NCBI RefSeq assembly: GCF_029227915.1 | Contig: NC_079886.1 | Coordinates: 24,902,501-24,966,500, forward strand | Length of the DNA stretch: 64,000 nt | From: Hydractinia symbiolongicarpus | Taxonomy: Eukaryota > Cnidaria > Hydrozoa > Anthoathecata > Hydractiniidae | Direction of reading: 5' to 3' | Shown: positions 18,139 to 28,040 of the stretch, one piece after another | Numbering within the stretch: the first letter of the stretch is position 1 | Layout: each line of letters opens with the position of its first letter | Program-made: the position numbers and the translations under genes | The notes under the pieces: generated by a model | The model's database searches: none | The model's input: the letters and a program-made list of their open reading frames with translations, nothing else | What the model was told of the DNA's origin: nothing

Positions 18139-18420
18139 TTACTTAAGCCAGATGTACGCGATGATGGGCCCTACTTCGGAAGTAATGAGCGCGGTCTTGG
18201 TATTTTCATGTTGACCCCCCTGTAGGGGTTGTTCAGGAGGTGTAGTATGTATAGGAGGTGTAGTATGCGTAGGGGATGTAGTATGCCTAGGAGGTGTAGT
18301 ATGCTTAGAAGGTGTAGTATGTCTAGGAGGTGTAGTATGTATAGGTGTTTTGATAGTATGCCTACGATCCCAGTAAAAAATACTATACGAAGGGTAAATA
18401 CGATGCAGTCTACATTCGGC
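18139..18420 (-). pseudogene. capsid-associated protein, C-terminal tail with expanded repeat (element B)
   Basis: Read on the minus strand, the last residues (HENTKTAL...IWLK-stop) align with the end of the element A gene at 437-1,021, HEDTKATL...FWMKK. Ahead of this the proline-rich linker has become a six-residue repeat of the type HTTPPx (18,229-18,350). Upstream of 18,360 the similarity to element A is lost. Confidence 0.45.
18229..18350. repeat. 18-bp tandem repeat
   Basis: About seven copies of AGGAGGTGTAGTATGYVT. It lies within the proline-rich linker of the minus-strand remnant and encodes HTTPPx repeats there. Confidence 0.8.
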
Positions 18421-18670
18421 TACGACTGGTTTGCCCTGTTGGACGAAGTCGACTGCCTATTTAATAGTAAAAGGTCGAAAATTCTCGCTTTGCTTTGCAC
18501 CAAAAAGTTAAATGCCTGGGGGACATGCTTACATGGAGTTTTAACACTCCAATTTACCTTCCTCTGAAGGGTTCGACAGATCGCCCGAGTTTATGCTGAC
18601 AGATGAACATAACCACAACAAGAACGTTTCCTTCACCGGAATTACAATGTGTTTGCTTATAGAATAATAA

Positions 18671-18961
18671 ATGAATGATGTCACCAAGTTATATCCAAAT
18701 TTACCAAGTGCGCCTGTGGAGGACCATGAAAGCCAGAAATACAGACTTGACATGATCAGAGAGATTGAAAAGTATCTACGAAGTGAAATTAAAGAACGGA
18801 ACAAACTGGCAAAAAAGTTTAAGATGCATGTTACCTGGGTGAGATATTGTGATCATGGATTACTGAGTGTTAGTATTATCACCTCAGGTGTCGGAATAGG
18901 AGCGTTAGCCTCGGTTCTGTGTGCTCCGCTCTGTATTACAATGGGAGGAATCATCACTTAG
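18671..18961 (+). CDS. conserved Polinton protein, C-terminally truncated (element B)
   Basis: An open frame of 96 residues beginning MNDVTKLYPNLPSAP. A charged helix (residues 18-60) is followed by a glycine-rich hydrophobic segment (VSIITSGVGIGALASVLCAPL). I associate this family with longer cnidarian Polinton proteins that continue past the hydrophobic part. Here the frame stops just where the opposing gene ends, suggesting a deletion. Function is unknown. Confidence 0.45.
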   Translation: MNDVTKLYPNLPSAPVEDHESQKYRLDMIREIEKYLRSEIKERNKLAKKFKMHVTWVRYCDHGLLSVSIITSGVGIGALASVLCAPLCITMGGIIT

Positions 18962-19510
18962 CAACCATTCGACTTTAAAGTCCTTATACCTACATTGCAC
19001 AACATATACCTGAGGGTAATAGTTTTTGCCCTGCTCATATACCAATGATAGTGCCAGGATGGCACTGGCTTGGAAGGGTATATCGTAGGGTACTGCTTGA
19101 CCATGGAATTTAGTTGTTATTGCGTCCTTGTAGTATTTGAGTTTCGCGTTCACGTAACGTCTTTTTTTCACAGGTTTTGAGAAATAAACTCCTGCATTTT
19201 GTTCCAAATTTGACGATACCCAATACCCAATCGGGGTACTCTTCGAAATCAAGACTCGTCGCTGGCACAGCACTGGCGTTGTACCGGATGATTCCGTAAG
19301 GAAACCAGAATTTAAGTGTTTTTACCCTGAGGGCTACCACAATTCTCATGTATGGTAGTCTATAATGCATCTTTGATCCTTGCCTCCGTTGGCAGGAATG
19401 GGATCTGATACTGTGATATATTTCACATTGATGTCATTGATGTCAGTAAAGGTAGCAGCAAAACTGTAGAAATTTCTAGGGTTGACAAGCTTGTTCTCAA
19501 ATTTTAGCAT
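18915..19510 (-). pseudogene. conserved Polinton structural-type protein, about 190 residues (element B)
   Basis: Starts MLKFENKLVNPRNFYSFAAT at 19,510. A stop and frameshift occur near 19,350 and a second near 19,180. It then reads LKYYKDAITTKFHGQAVPYD to PQVYVVQCRYKDFKVEW. The size and beta-rich look could suit the single jelly-roll penton of these elements, but I cannot confirm it. The original stop after KVEW appears lost, so the frame now runs on to 18,915. Confidence 0.4.
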
Positions 19511-19539
19511 CTTGTTTTATTGAATTCAAAACAAGGTCC

Positions 19540-19900
19540 GAGGCTTGCTTCTCCTCGCACATACACAACAACTACCCCTGTTATACGTGATATACTCCTG
19601 GTAGCAATACCAACACAGCATTTTAGCCTTTACCATGAACCTTCGTCCGCAGGTACACCTGTCATACTCATCCAGCATACGGTCGCAGTCATTACATTGT
19701 TTCGTTTATCTTATAACCTGAGGATATACTATCTATTCCAAGGCATGAATACGATCCTCCATATCCTTAATCGCTTGTTCATTATCCATCTCCTTTGACG
19801 ATTCTTGTACTAAGGCCAACGCCATTAGTGGCAGAGAGAGACCAATGCCGGTTATAAAGATCATGCCTACTGTAGTTCCAAATACTTCAAATTTTTTTAT
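19540..19900 (-). pseudogene. membrane helix plus cysteine-rich zinc-ribbon-like protein (element B)
   Basis: From about 19,897 the minus strand encodes a hydrophobic helix (MIFITGIGLSLPLMALALV), then a short charged helix with a stop. It then encodes a cysteine cluster: CNDCDRML, CTCGRRF, CWYCYQEY, CCVCARR. Four C-x2-C-like pairs suggest two zinc sites. Whether this is one gene or two is unclear. Confidence 0.35.
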
Positions 19901-19970
19901 TGCACATTTATTAAAGTATTTTTTTTTCTTATGTCACAACAGGGTTGTAAGATAACCTTGGTTTCTTCAC

Positions 19971-20060
19971 CTACATGAGCTGGTAGGGATCATTCTCAAC
20001 TATCCAGCTGGACATTTCTTGCGTTTTGATATGATGTGAGGCATTCTTGAACCAACTCAT
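19971..20060 (-). pseudogene. truncated MSWFKN-family protein (element B)
   Basis: MSWFKNASHHIKTQEMSSWI followed by a short end and TAG. Only the first six residues match the element A gene at 10,884. It marks the right edge of recognisable element B. Confidence 0.4.
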
Positions 20061-20582
20061 CTTCTCCCTACGTACACAATTCAACTTTGAAGGGTGGTCA
20101 AAACGATCACATTGCTGTGTTGATGATCAGCGGATTTTTTGTGTTACTGCGCATGCGTTGATGATCAGCGCATTTTTGCTGATCTTTATGCTGATGAGGC
20201 GTGATGAATAGCCGTGACGTCACAAATCAAATTCTGTATGATATTTTTATGAGAGTGATTTTTGAAAAAAAACATATCAAACGGCTCCCTAAAACTACTT
20301 CATTAGCTGTTTCTTTAAATGGACAGGATGATCAGTTACGATTTCCCTTTATAGATTTACCAAAATTTTTTTTGGCAGAGTTGACAATGCCAATCATAGT
20401 TTCTGTCCTAAAATGAATAGTTATATTAATCAAACCGCAACTTATACTCTGGACCACATACTGAAATAAAACAGTAATCCTGTAAGCTGATACTGATCCA
20501 AAATTCAGCGTAAAAATAAACATAAACACTTTGCTGAGAAGTAAAATTCAACCTGTAAAACCTTTTATTTAAATTTCTGCTC

Positions 20583-20668
20583 AACTAGACAACAAGCCCA
20601 TTGATAGATCAACCTCATGACCTCAAATGAGTCGAACGTTCTTCTGACTGAGCTACCGATGCTTATTT
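20583..20668 (-). repeat. tRNA-derived SINE head (or tRNA pseudogene)
   Basis: On the minus strand GCATCGGTAGCTCAGTCAG carries an A-box, followed 35 bases later by a B-box-like GGTTGATCTA. The acceptor stem has no partner, so it is not a working tRNA. Confidence 0.45.
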
Positions 20669-20800
20669 CTCAAATTTATTTGTTAATTTATTTCTGTGAA
20701 ATGTCCAATTTATAAAGGAATTTATAAGATGGATATTATTTGTATTGATCATTAGTTTAGCTATATTTGTATATCAATAGACTATATTAGTTTAGTTAGG

Positions 20801-21015
20801 CTTATCCCATGTTAGGAAACGTTTTCTTAAAAGCGCAAGAATCTTTTGACAAGGTTTTTGAAAGTTCAAGACTTCTTTTTCAATTGCTAGGCCTGTCCCA
20901 TTTTATGAAACGTTTTTGAAAGTGCGTGCCGCCTGTCCTGTCCTATAAAAAGTTTTTGGAAGTGAAAGAGTCCTTTGCCAATAGTTGGACCTGCCCCATC
21001 TTATGACAAGTTTTT
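20801..21015. repeat. degenerate tandem repeat
   Basis: About four diverged units containing CCTGTCCCATTTTATGAAAC and GTTTTTGAAAGTGC, spaced 45-90 bp. Confidence 0.4.
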
Positions 21016-22019
21016 GAAAATGCGGAGTCAGACCCTTCAATAGATTGGCCGTCACAACCTTAAACGCACTGGCCCGTTTTTTGACAGGGCATCCTGTCTA
21101 AAGACGGGTCATTCCCGCGTCTAAAGTTGACACAGTGTCCGCAGTTGGGTCAGAACAGTATCAGGTTATTATGTTTTGTACAAAATAGATTAAGAATTAT
21201 AAGTTGAACATCGACTTTTCGTTATTTTGGATCAGAAGTTAGACTGTGATACTTAAATCGAGTTACTATTTGTAACTGAGGTGCTTAAGTTAAATGCCAA
21301 TCTAACTAGGTTATTCTAAACACTGCAATATAAAAATCTGGGGTTGAAGACGAACTGAAAAATAGAAAAATGGACAGAACGCAGGAATGCATTTTCAGGT
21401 GTCGTTTAATGAGAATGGAAACTTTTTTCAGAATTTAAGCAAGGAAAGGTAACAGCCCGTTGTATGGGTGGGTGGTATACTTGCCTTTTTGTAGCAATAT
21501 TTTTGGTTTTTGGTTTAAATTGATTCTCTTTTGGGTAAAAACAAATTATATTCAAATTCAATCCTTAAAACTATTTAATCTTTAAAATCTATTTAATCCT
21601 TTAAAAATTATTCGATCCTTCAACAACCATTCCATTCTTTGAAACTTTTCAATCCTTAAAATTATTCTATCTTCCTGGGGCGAGAGCTGTCTTACTCTCC
21701 TTCTCTGTTGGCCTCTAAATATAATAATGGTACCCAAGTTCTGCTATGCACAAAAATTAAAAAAAGGATTGGAAGATGAATGACGATTTTGGCTCTTCTT
21801 TACAAAAGACCCTGTATGATGTGTTAAAATGGTTTCCAAGAATAAATAGCAAATACTAAATATTGAGCAAATATTGATCCTTCTTAACCATATGTCAACG
21901 ATTTGAGAAAAAATTTAGTCAAGCTACAAATCAAGTAATCAAGAAATGCAACCATGTTAAAAGTATCTACTTATGTTGATGGAAGATAGGGTCGTTCTAA
22001 GATAACATTTGCATGTAAT

Positions 22020-22560
22020 GTGTTACAGGAGCTCAAGGGCCTTGGTTTCAGTTTGGACAAAGTTGCAAAAATATTAAACGTATCAAGATGGGCAGTTATC
22101 AGAAGAGTAAATAAATACGATCTCCAAGACTTACAGCGTTTTACTGCTATGAGCGACGAGAAAATTACCAAAATCTTCAAAGATTACTACGATCGTCATG
22201 GACCAACAACAGAGAAACCATTTATATCTGTTTTTTTACATGTCAAAGAGAATTACAGTTCAAAGAAGCAAAATACGAGAAAGTTAGACGGGTGGACTCT
22301 AAAAACACTGCTACTACGTGGGAAGCCATAATCACAAGACGTTCTTATTTTGTACCACGGCCAAATTCGTTGTGGTATCTTGACAGCCATCATTCCCTGA
22401 TCCGATGGAAATTCGTTATTCGTAGTTGCATTGATAGAAAATGAAGAAAAATCATGTTTCTTCATTGCAGTTCAAATAATTTAGCCGAAACTATGAAACC
22501 TTGTTTCTAAACTTAATTACCGAGAATGGTAAATTGTGGTCGTCTAGAACTCGAGTGTGC
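22020..22560 (+). pseudogene. integrase-core (DDE) transposase-like gene, broken
   Basis: The first frame (22,020-22,331) has a helix-turn-helix, LGFSLDKVAKILNVSRWAVI, typical of the N-terminus of this family, and an acidic helix. A different frame then gives LWYLDSHHSLIRWKFVIRSC (22,370-22,440), which fits the segment with the first catalytic aspartate of the rve-type core. Later similarity is weak and frameshifted, and the remaining catalytic residues are not found. It is a decayed transposase or domesticated-type integrase. Confidence 0.5.
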
Positions 22561-22914
22561 GATGAAATAGTTAATCATCGTGGTTCGGATCGAAATAGTT
22601 TTATTATTTATGAGAAATCAAGAAGTCAAGCTTATTGCGCATAACGAAGACTGGATCAGTAGCACAAACTGTATAAATAGTTCAATTACAAAATTAAAAA
22701 CAGGCTCCTCGGAAGCAACAGTGACAAATTCAAGGATATTCCCAACTTATTATTTGGTGTTACTTGTTTCACGTCTCTCTTAAGTAAAGCATGTACTTCC
22801 TTTTCATTTAAAAGGGCATTTGAAACAATCTCTGAAAATCTGGGCTTTAACAAAGATTTCAGCTTTGCAACATTGACCTTTTGTTGAGCACCAGGTCTGA
22901 AAAAATGTAAGATG

Positions 22915-23361
22915 ACACTTTCACGTCAATACCCTATATTAAATTAATGAAGCCATTACAGTGCACCTAAAACTTAGAGGCAGAATAACTTGGAAACGAG
23001 GTGGTGACGTCAATGATTTTTCACCGCGTGGGTAACTAGGGACTACCTGGGACCAATTTGGGTAAGTTTTCCAAACCTGGGTCACAAAATCCGTTTCGGA
23101 ATGGACGGGTTAATGATGTCATAAAAGAACCTTTAAACCCTAATATCTCTGCATCCGTTTGTCACAAGTACACGATCCTATACATTTTCTTGATCAGCGT
23201 TTCAAGATCTATACGATGAAGGCAACAGGCATACACATTTCCGAAAAAAAAATTTGTGTTCTGACATGTCTCTGCTGACGTCATCAAAATTTAAATGACG
23301 GTTGTTTTTCTCTGTTATCCTGCCTATTCTATTGGATTTTTCCACGGGCCTTATCGACTAG
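22915..23361 (+). mobile_element. Helitron fragment, 5' truncated
   Basis: Near-identical to 51,465-51,690 and one unit of the 165-bp repeat in Helitron unit 2. It ends with the hairpin remnant and CTAG (23,358-23,361). It has inserted in the DNA transposon between its two genes. Confidence 0.7.
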
Positions 23362-23688
23362 TAATGATACAATTATTAATAATAATTTTTTTGTCGTCAT
23401 CAATAATAGGAATTGGTGGCAATGATAACTGTGTTATAACAACATTTGAAAGTGGCAATGGTGGTGACAATGATGGTTGTGACATGGTTTGAAGAAAATG
23501 CTGGAGGCAACTCATTCTCTATATCATCTTTGTTATTGTCATCTTCACTTTCTCACATGAAATAAAACTCTTTCCTCATCTTTACTTATCAAACCTATTG
23601 TATATACCTAAAAGGTTACTACATTAATATATAAAAAATCTCAAAATACATTATCAGAGAAAATTAATTAGGAAAAACAATTTTTTAA

Positions 23689-24255
23689 TCACACTTCTAG
23701 CCTTATGCCTTGTCCTGCCAACCTCTTAATAACTGCCAATGAGTGCTCCATTCCTGAATTTTTTTGCTTGGGTCCTACTTTGACAAATACGAAGTCATTA
23801 GATCCCTGTAAAGGAAATGATCCTTTGAGCGACTCCGTGATTTTTGATCTGATAACAGCTTCAATGTCGTTCTCAGTAAACATAACAATCCCATTAGCTA
23901 CAGCACTATCCCATTTCATATTCTGAGTGTCTTCTTCTTTGGAAAAAGTAGAGCAAACTCATTGTGTTTCTTATTTTCACTTTTAACTTATTCTCGAACT
24001 GATAGCAGAAGATCTTTCAATAATACAATTTGTGTTACTTCTGCTGCTCGTGTTCTAAGGTGCCACTGCTCTCAACTTCTCATTCCTATTAAGGCTATTG
24101 AAGATCTCAATTGAGAAACTTTGCCGCAACAAAGCTGTCGGACGTCGGATTGTTGAATCTATATTAGAGCTTTCTTTATTTCGAAGAAGTTGACTAGCTT
24201 CCTCGAAAAGCTGTTTAACATTGTTGTTGTTTCCATGTTGTTGCTATTAGACGCC
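23689..24255 (-). pseudogene. second gene of the DNA transposon, function unknown
   Basis: The upstream part (24,255 to about 24,070) encodes a helix with VKQLFEEASQLLRNKESS and PTALLRQSFSIEIFNSL. After stops, a 76-residue frame (23,919-23,689) encodes FTENDIEAVIRSKITESLKG, FVFVKVGPK and AVIKRLAGQG. I have an impression of this family as a repeated cnidarian gene but cannot name it. It converges toward the transposase. Confidence 0.4.
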
Positions 24256-24415
24256 ATCTTTGATAAATTTAACACCAAGGGAAAGATTATAAAAACACGC
24301 TCGCCCCAGGAAAATTGAATAAAAAATTCACAATTGATTGAATAGTTTTTAAAGGATTGAATAGTTTTAGAAAAATTAAATGGTTTTTAAAAGATAACAC
24401 AAAAAGAAACAATAA

Positions 24416-25369
24416 AGTTAGCTTGAGTATAATTTAATTACACCAAAGTAAATACAAACCTGTATTAATATAGCTAGCTGGCTGGCTAGGTGGTCATGAT
24501 TTGCATTTGTTAGTTTGTTTAGGATTTATAAGTGACTTAATAATGTGATAATTACATATTTATGAAATAAACATACTTCAGATAAAAAATGTTAAAAAAG
24601 AAACGAAAAGGAGTAATATTCAACTGTAGTAAGCCATTATCACTGCAGTTGATTTGTGTAGTCATTTCATCATAAAACATCAAATGTTTTCTTATTAAAC
24701 TTAAAAAATGCAGAATTTCTCAAATTTTCTGGTCATTTTTGTTGAAAATGATCAGAAAATGTCAAAAATAATCCATAAATTCAGCAGTACAACCTATCCT
24801 TCTTAGTTTTGATTTTAAAAATAGAAAAAAATTGTTGTGCATATTAAAAATCCCTCACCTGGTTAATAATAGCCATTGCATAGGTCGGTTATAAATGTGT
24901 GGTTAAGTAAAATGTCCGAGGATGTCATGTTACCTATATAGTACACAGCGCAGCTAGCTAGCTAGCTACAGCTCATGAATTTTAATGGAAACAAACTTCC
25001 AAAATATCTGGGCATTTTTGTATCACGTGACAAGCCTATTCCAGGGTCATTGTTGGTCACTCCTTGTAAATTTTTAGAATTTTTTTCTCTCTGTATTTCT
25101 GATCCAAAATGATAAAAAATCAGCTACTAGAAGTTTCCATTTATAGTTCCAGAGTTATTAACGAAAGTATGCCAGGTAGGCCATTTCCTCTCCTCACCCT
25201 GAATAGGGTTAAAACTATTCAAAACGGATGCTTAATATTGTTGTAGCAAGAAAAAAAATATTGTTCCTTGTGTTACACGATGACAAAAATCTAACAAAAA
25301 ACAGGCCAAAGGCCAACAATGTTCACATCTATTTTTAAATCATATAGATATTTTCAAGTCACGAACAAG
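24416..25369. other. AT-rich non-coding DNA
   Basis: No gene. Contains GCTAGCTAGCTAGC-type simple repeats at about 24,472 and 24,955. A CCTGAATAGGGTTAA piece at 25,198 resembles the end of the TTAA MITE. Confidence 0.4.
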
Positions 25370-25857
25370 CCAGTTTATTTTCGGCTACATTTCAATAGGT
25401 ACATCTCTCATCGACGTCGATGACATGATAATATCTATATTATTCAATGTATGTATTATGTAAATGTATGTGACTTAAAGTGTCCTATTCATTCCTTAAA
25501 GTTACATAAAAGAAAATAAATAGCAATTATAAAAACTTTCTTACAGCATATCATATGTTATATAATATAAACTTTGGAATGAATGCTTACTGAATCTAAA
25601 AGATTCTTAAATTGCTGCATGCTTTAACTAGTGAATCTGTTTGCAACTATAGTTGCATATAGACTAATTAAAGATAGATCTATTTGGCGATTATTTCTAA
25701 GAACGTTTGTGAAATTTATGGTGCTTAAAACACTAATCGCAAAGCAAAGTACCACGGTGTTTCGCAGCTTTTGGTGATTTTTGCGATCATATATATTTTA
25801 TGAATGGTGGAGGTAGTTTAAAGTCCGATATTCAAAAATTGAGCGTCCACTTCCGCT

Positions 25858-26090
25858 TACCACCATACTCACCACCCTACTTACCACCCCACTAACTACT
25901 TTAGTCACCACCCCACTGACCACCCAGTCACCGCCCCAGTCACCAACAAAGTCACCACCCTACTTACCACCCCACTAAAAACCCTAATCACCACCCTACT
26001 CACAACCCTGTTGACCACCCCACCCACTACCCCACTAACTACTCCAGTCACCAGTCCCCTCACTAGCCCGTTCACCAGCCGACTCACGAC
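25858..26090. repeat. minisatellite, unit near CACCACCCCACT
   Basis: Variable 10-15-bp units of CAC-CCC-ACT type upstream of the first Hedgehog-like gene. The apparent minus-strand frame is an artefact of the repeat. Confidence 0.8.
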
Positions 26091-26437
26091 CAATAATACA
26101 ACTAGATTGGTTACCATTGGTAACTCAGGCACCCCTAGCACACTTCCACATATATTTCCTCAAAATTATCCTGTTTTGAAACGTGTGATGTCTTAAAGGA
26201 ATCGGAATGCATTATAGAGATGAATTACTTTTTCAAATTGGATACAGGTTTTTATCTAAAAGTTTATATGCTCTGCACGGACAATAAAGCCTATTACGTT
26301 AGAAAACAAGATTTATTATTATCAGCACAGCAGGTGGGGAAGACAATTATTCTATAAGTACGACAAGTATGACTTTCACCCTACCTTTAGTTGACTCGAA
26401 GTAGGACTGCGTTGCTTTTATTAAGAGTTTAGACATA

Positions 26438-27213
26438 ATGTCAGTGAAAAGTTTTTTCCTGATAATTAGCTTTTTAACATTTTTAACAATGTCATCATCG
26501 CTTGGAGCAAACCAATTAGGGTTTACTCGGATACCAGATGTCAACGAACAAAGCATTCTTGCAAGTGGACCTTTCATAAAAACAGTGAGCGCAACTGGTT
26601 TAAGAAAGGTTATGCCAAATAAATATTTGCAGCTGCACAATAATAACACTGTTCTGACAAGCGAGGTAAGGTTTGTAAGGAGAGTGTTTGTAACAAAGCT
26701 TCAATGTCCAAAAAATTACTGAACTAATAGATCTTACTTTTCATAATTTTTTAGGACTGTCTATAATTATTACTCAGTGGAAAAGAACGAGAACTAAAAC
26801 GTTTAAGATAGAGATATTAAAACCATTTAATTTTATAATAAATTCTAATCGCTTTTGGTTTTTGTCTTTAGCCATGCATTCAAAAATTGAAAAATTTGGC
26901 CCGAGTGGTTGAAAGAAAGTTTCACAAGAAGTACAATTTGATCGTTTTGGCTGGCTATGAACGTTTCAAATGGAGCCATTTAGCTGTCAACTCTTTACAT
27001 TACGAAGGCAGAGCATTGGATTTTAAGTTAATGAAAAGAGAAGCAAACACTGATAAAGATAAAGTCGTTATTAATAGCAAAGCAAAGATTGATAGGATTC
27101 ATCATCGACTTGCATGGTTTGCTTACCATAAAGCAGGTTTCAGCTTTGCGAAAATTTCAAAGAATCATCACGGTGAATATGTGCATGTATCCTGCAGAAG
27201 AGTTCAGCATTAA
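26438..27213 (+). CDS. Hedgehog N-terminal signalling domain-like secreted protein, copy 1 (two exons)
   Basis: Exon 1 26,438-26,665, intron 26,666-26,871 (GTAAGG...TCTTTAG), exon 2 26,872-27,213; 189 residues. Residues 1-22 form a signal peptide. The domain begins RIPDVNEQSILASG, matching the P-N/D-V-x-E...SG start of Hedgehog domains. It continues with C78 to A86 (a C-x3-KL-x2-LA pattern) and SLHYEGRALD (117-126), and ends in YVHVSC. The zinc ligands of the fold (H119, D126, seven apart, and H181) are in place. The stretch between D126 and H181 is about 20 residues longer than in classical Hedgehogs, and the calcium-binding acidic cluster is poor. No Hint autoprocessing domain follows, so it cannot be cholesterol-modified. 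Probably a secreted Hedgehog-related ligand or binding protein. Confidence 0.75.
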
Positions 27214-27594
27214 CATATTATTAAAATTATTATCCCTTAAACAAAGCTGAACAGACCACCCAAAAAGGTTAATAAGCTTTAAAAAGCACCATTATAAACT
27301 TAATGAACAAATCTGTAATTTAAAAGTATGTAAACACTTTGTGTTCATTATTACCTAAGACATTAGTTAGTCAGAAAGTTACATTTAGTTTCTTTGATAG
27401 AGATATTAAGCTTAATGATTCTCAGTTTTTAATTATTGCGCACATTTCCTAATCGTGCCTTGGTGAAGGTATTTCCTGTCTACTACGGGTCATCAAAAGA
27501 AACCATCTGAAATCAGTTTATTACTATCCCATTAATATTTAACTTTTCTGTGCACCTGGAGAAATTCATTTGGCACAACCTTTCTTAAGGCGGT

Positions 27595-27706
27595 CTTGTT
27601 TACTGTTTTTATAAAATGCCCACTTGCAAGAACGGTTTATTCGTTCAAATCAGGTAATTGATTAAAACAAATTGGCGATCACAAAAACAACTTTAACCAA
27701 AATCAT
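27595..27706 (-). pseudogene. Hedgehog-like exon 1 fragment, inverted
   Basis: Minus strand ATG at 27,706 gives a hydrophobic leader (VKVVFVIANLF), closest to copy 3. Stops and then a broken SCKWAFYKN region follow, which is the SILASGPFIKT segment out of frame. It is paired with 35,903-36,045 in the duplication. Confidence 0.5.
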
Positions 27707-27957
27707 GTCTGAATTTAAAATGACAATTTACACCAATCTTGCAAGGAATCAATTAAAGTTACGATTTTACTATGGCACTCTAGTATTTAAAAGATAAGAA
27801 AATAATGTCTTCTCTTGTCACATCTTTGTATTAAGGCTTTGTATGGTACGTTAAGAAACCTTACAGGGAGCCTTAAGTAGCGTAAAAACTCAAGAATGTA
27901 AAGATATCTAAGTTGTATTAATTGCCTTAATTCGTCTGAGACATGTCACACTATCGC

Positions 27958-28030
27958 TGTTTTTATAATACGTCCACTTACAAGAATGTTTTCTTCGTTG
28001 ACATTGGGTATCCTCACACCAAAGATAAAT
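27958..28030 (-). pseudogene. second Hedgehog-like exon 1 fragment, inverted
   Basis: The minus strand encodes FGVRIPNVNEENILVSGRII, clearly the start of the Hedgehog-like domain. No signal peptide or exon 2 is found nearby. Confidence 0.55.
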
Positions 28031-28040
28031 TTTTGAATGT

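Larger units (their letters stand above)
20061..21519. other. non-coding spacer with short repeats
   Basis: No gene is seen. It contains TGATGATCAGCG repeats at 20,120-20,170, a tRNA-like SINE piece and a weak tandem repeat (entries below). The right terminal repeat of element B should be here but could not be defined. Confidence 0.4.
21520..24415. mobile_element. DNA transposon with long inverted terminal regions
   Basis: The left end (21,520-21,682) and right end (24,297-24,415) are inverted relative to each other. Both end inward in TCCTGGGGCGAG and carry tandem sub-repeats of the form ATTCAATCCTTTAAAA. Inside lie a broken DDE-type gene (plus strand) and a second gene (minus strand). The superfamily is not identified, and exact ends and target-site duplication are unclear. 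Confidence 0.5.
25370..28040. repeat. segmental duplication, copy 1
   Basis: Diverged but colinear with 32,480-36,050. Shared parts: 25,380-25,440 with 32,500-32,560, 25,735-26,140 with 32,825-33,150, the Hedgehog-like gene, and 27,250-27,660 with 35,640-35,960. Confidence 0.7.

Noticed and set aside
18229-18350. CRISPR-like array
   Set aside because: The 18-bp units are adjacent with no spacers; it is a coding tandem repeat.
1-20060. Adenovirus-type cysteine protease of Polintons
   Set aside because: I looked for it between the capsid and ATPase genes of A and B and saw no convincing H-D-C arrangement; it may be missing or beyond the left edge.
20185-20215. Hammerhead ribozyme (CTGATGAG core)
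   Set aside because: CTGATGAG occurs, but no matching GAAA core and no closing stems follow.
20583-20668. Functional tRNA gene
   Set aside because: A- and B-box-like signals are present, but the acceptor stem has no 3' partner and the anticodon arm is poor; better as SINE or pseudogene.
25905-26141. Valine/glycine-rich protein on the minus strand
   Set aside because: It is a translation of the minisatellite; the same artefact appears at 32,896-33,135.
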